64,000 bases of DNA from Owenia fusiformis (taxonomy: Eukaryota > Annelida > Polychaeta > Sabellida > Oweniidae): contig CAIIXF020000001.1 of the NCBI GenBank assembly GCA_903813345.2, positions 9,893,598-9,957,597 on the forward strand, given 5' to 3'. This document shows positions 63,949-64,000 of the stretch, piece after piece. The position numbers and the translations under genes were made by a program. The notes below the pieces were generated by a model. It saw only the letters and a program-made list of their open reading frames with translations, searched no databases and was not told where the DNA came from. The stretch's first letter is position 1; the number at the start of each line of letters is the position of its first letter.

Positions 63949-64000
63949 TATTATGTGGATCAAACAGATTTTCAACTGTTCCTTTGTTACAAGATCACCG

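Larger units (their letters stand above)
60232..64000. other. Presumed PEX2 intron / downstream DNA
   Basis: AT-rich. Apart from the minus-strand exon at 61329-61385, the duplicated segment near 61945, a dispersed repeat at 63297-63420 and the element at 63534-63948, no features are seen. I searched for the next PEX2 block and did not find it. Confidence 0.45.

Overview
This is AT-rich (by eye roughly one third G+C) animal nuclear DNA. It has spliceosomal introns with GT-AG borders, non-LTR and foldback-type mobile elements, and a minisatellite array. The reference gene is a complete rootletin (CROCC) homologue. It encodes the whole protein from one locus and carries N-terminal exons resembling both vertebrate paralogues, so I infer an invertebrate metazoan with ciliated cells. 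The sequence does not let me name the phylum.

Layout. 1-123 (minus) is the first coding exon of an unrecognised gene cut by the window edge. 540-5165 is a tandem-repeat array built from ~65-69 bp units with 137 bp and 216 bp higher-order periods, flanked by inward-facing TATA-like boxes. 8263-8494 (minus) is a first exon with a claudin/PMP22-type W-GLW-C-C signature. 10152-11303 is a 5'-truncated LINE. 14296-47951 (minus) is CROCC, about 33.7 kb, for which I place 28 coding exons; every junction I list keeps the reading frame. Predicted isoforms are about 2,067-2,186 residues. Its long first introns hold a cluster of hairpin (foldback) elements and several candidate alternative first exons.

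51359-57437 is a composite transposon. An outer element with terminal inverted repeats (TIRs) made of short tandem units encloses an SGNH-hydrolase-like ORF and a perfect 107-bp direct repeat. Its right arm was split by a second, 2.23-kb foldback element with ~490-bp arms and a 5-bp target duplication; the intact left arm serves as an empty-site control. 59150-60231 (plus) holds a promoter-like block and two exons of PEX2 (peroxin 2), whose remaining exons lie beyond the window or were not found. A minus-strand first exon of unknown identity (61329-61385) sits downstream inside the same territory. 63534-63948 is another inverted-repeat element.

The most interesting biology is in the CROCC N-terminus. 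Two alternative exons (27398-27525 and 26301-26380) end in homologous sequence and have the same phases. Using both, or neither, creates an early stop, so the frame requires exactly one. One choice resembles vertebrate CROCC2 and the other vertebrate CROCC (from memory), which suggests one ancestral gene made by splicing what vertebrates later split between two paralogues.
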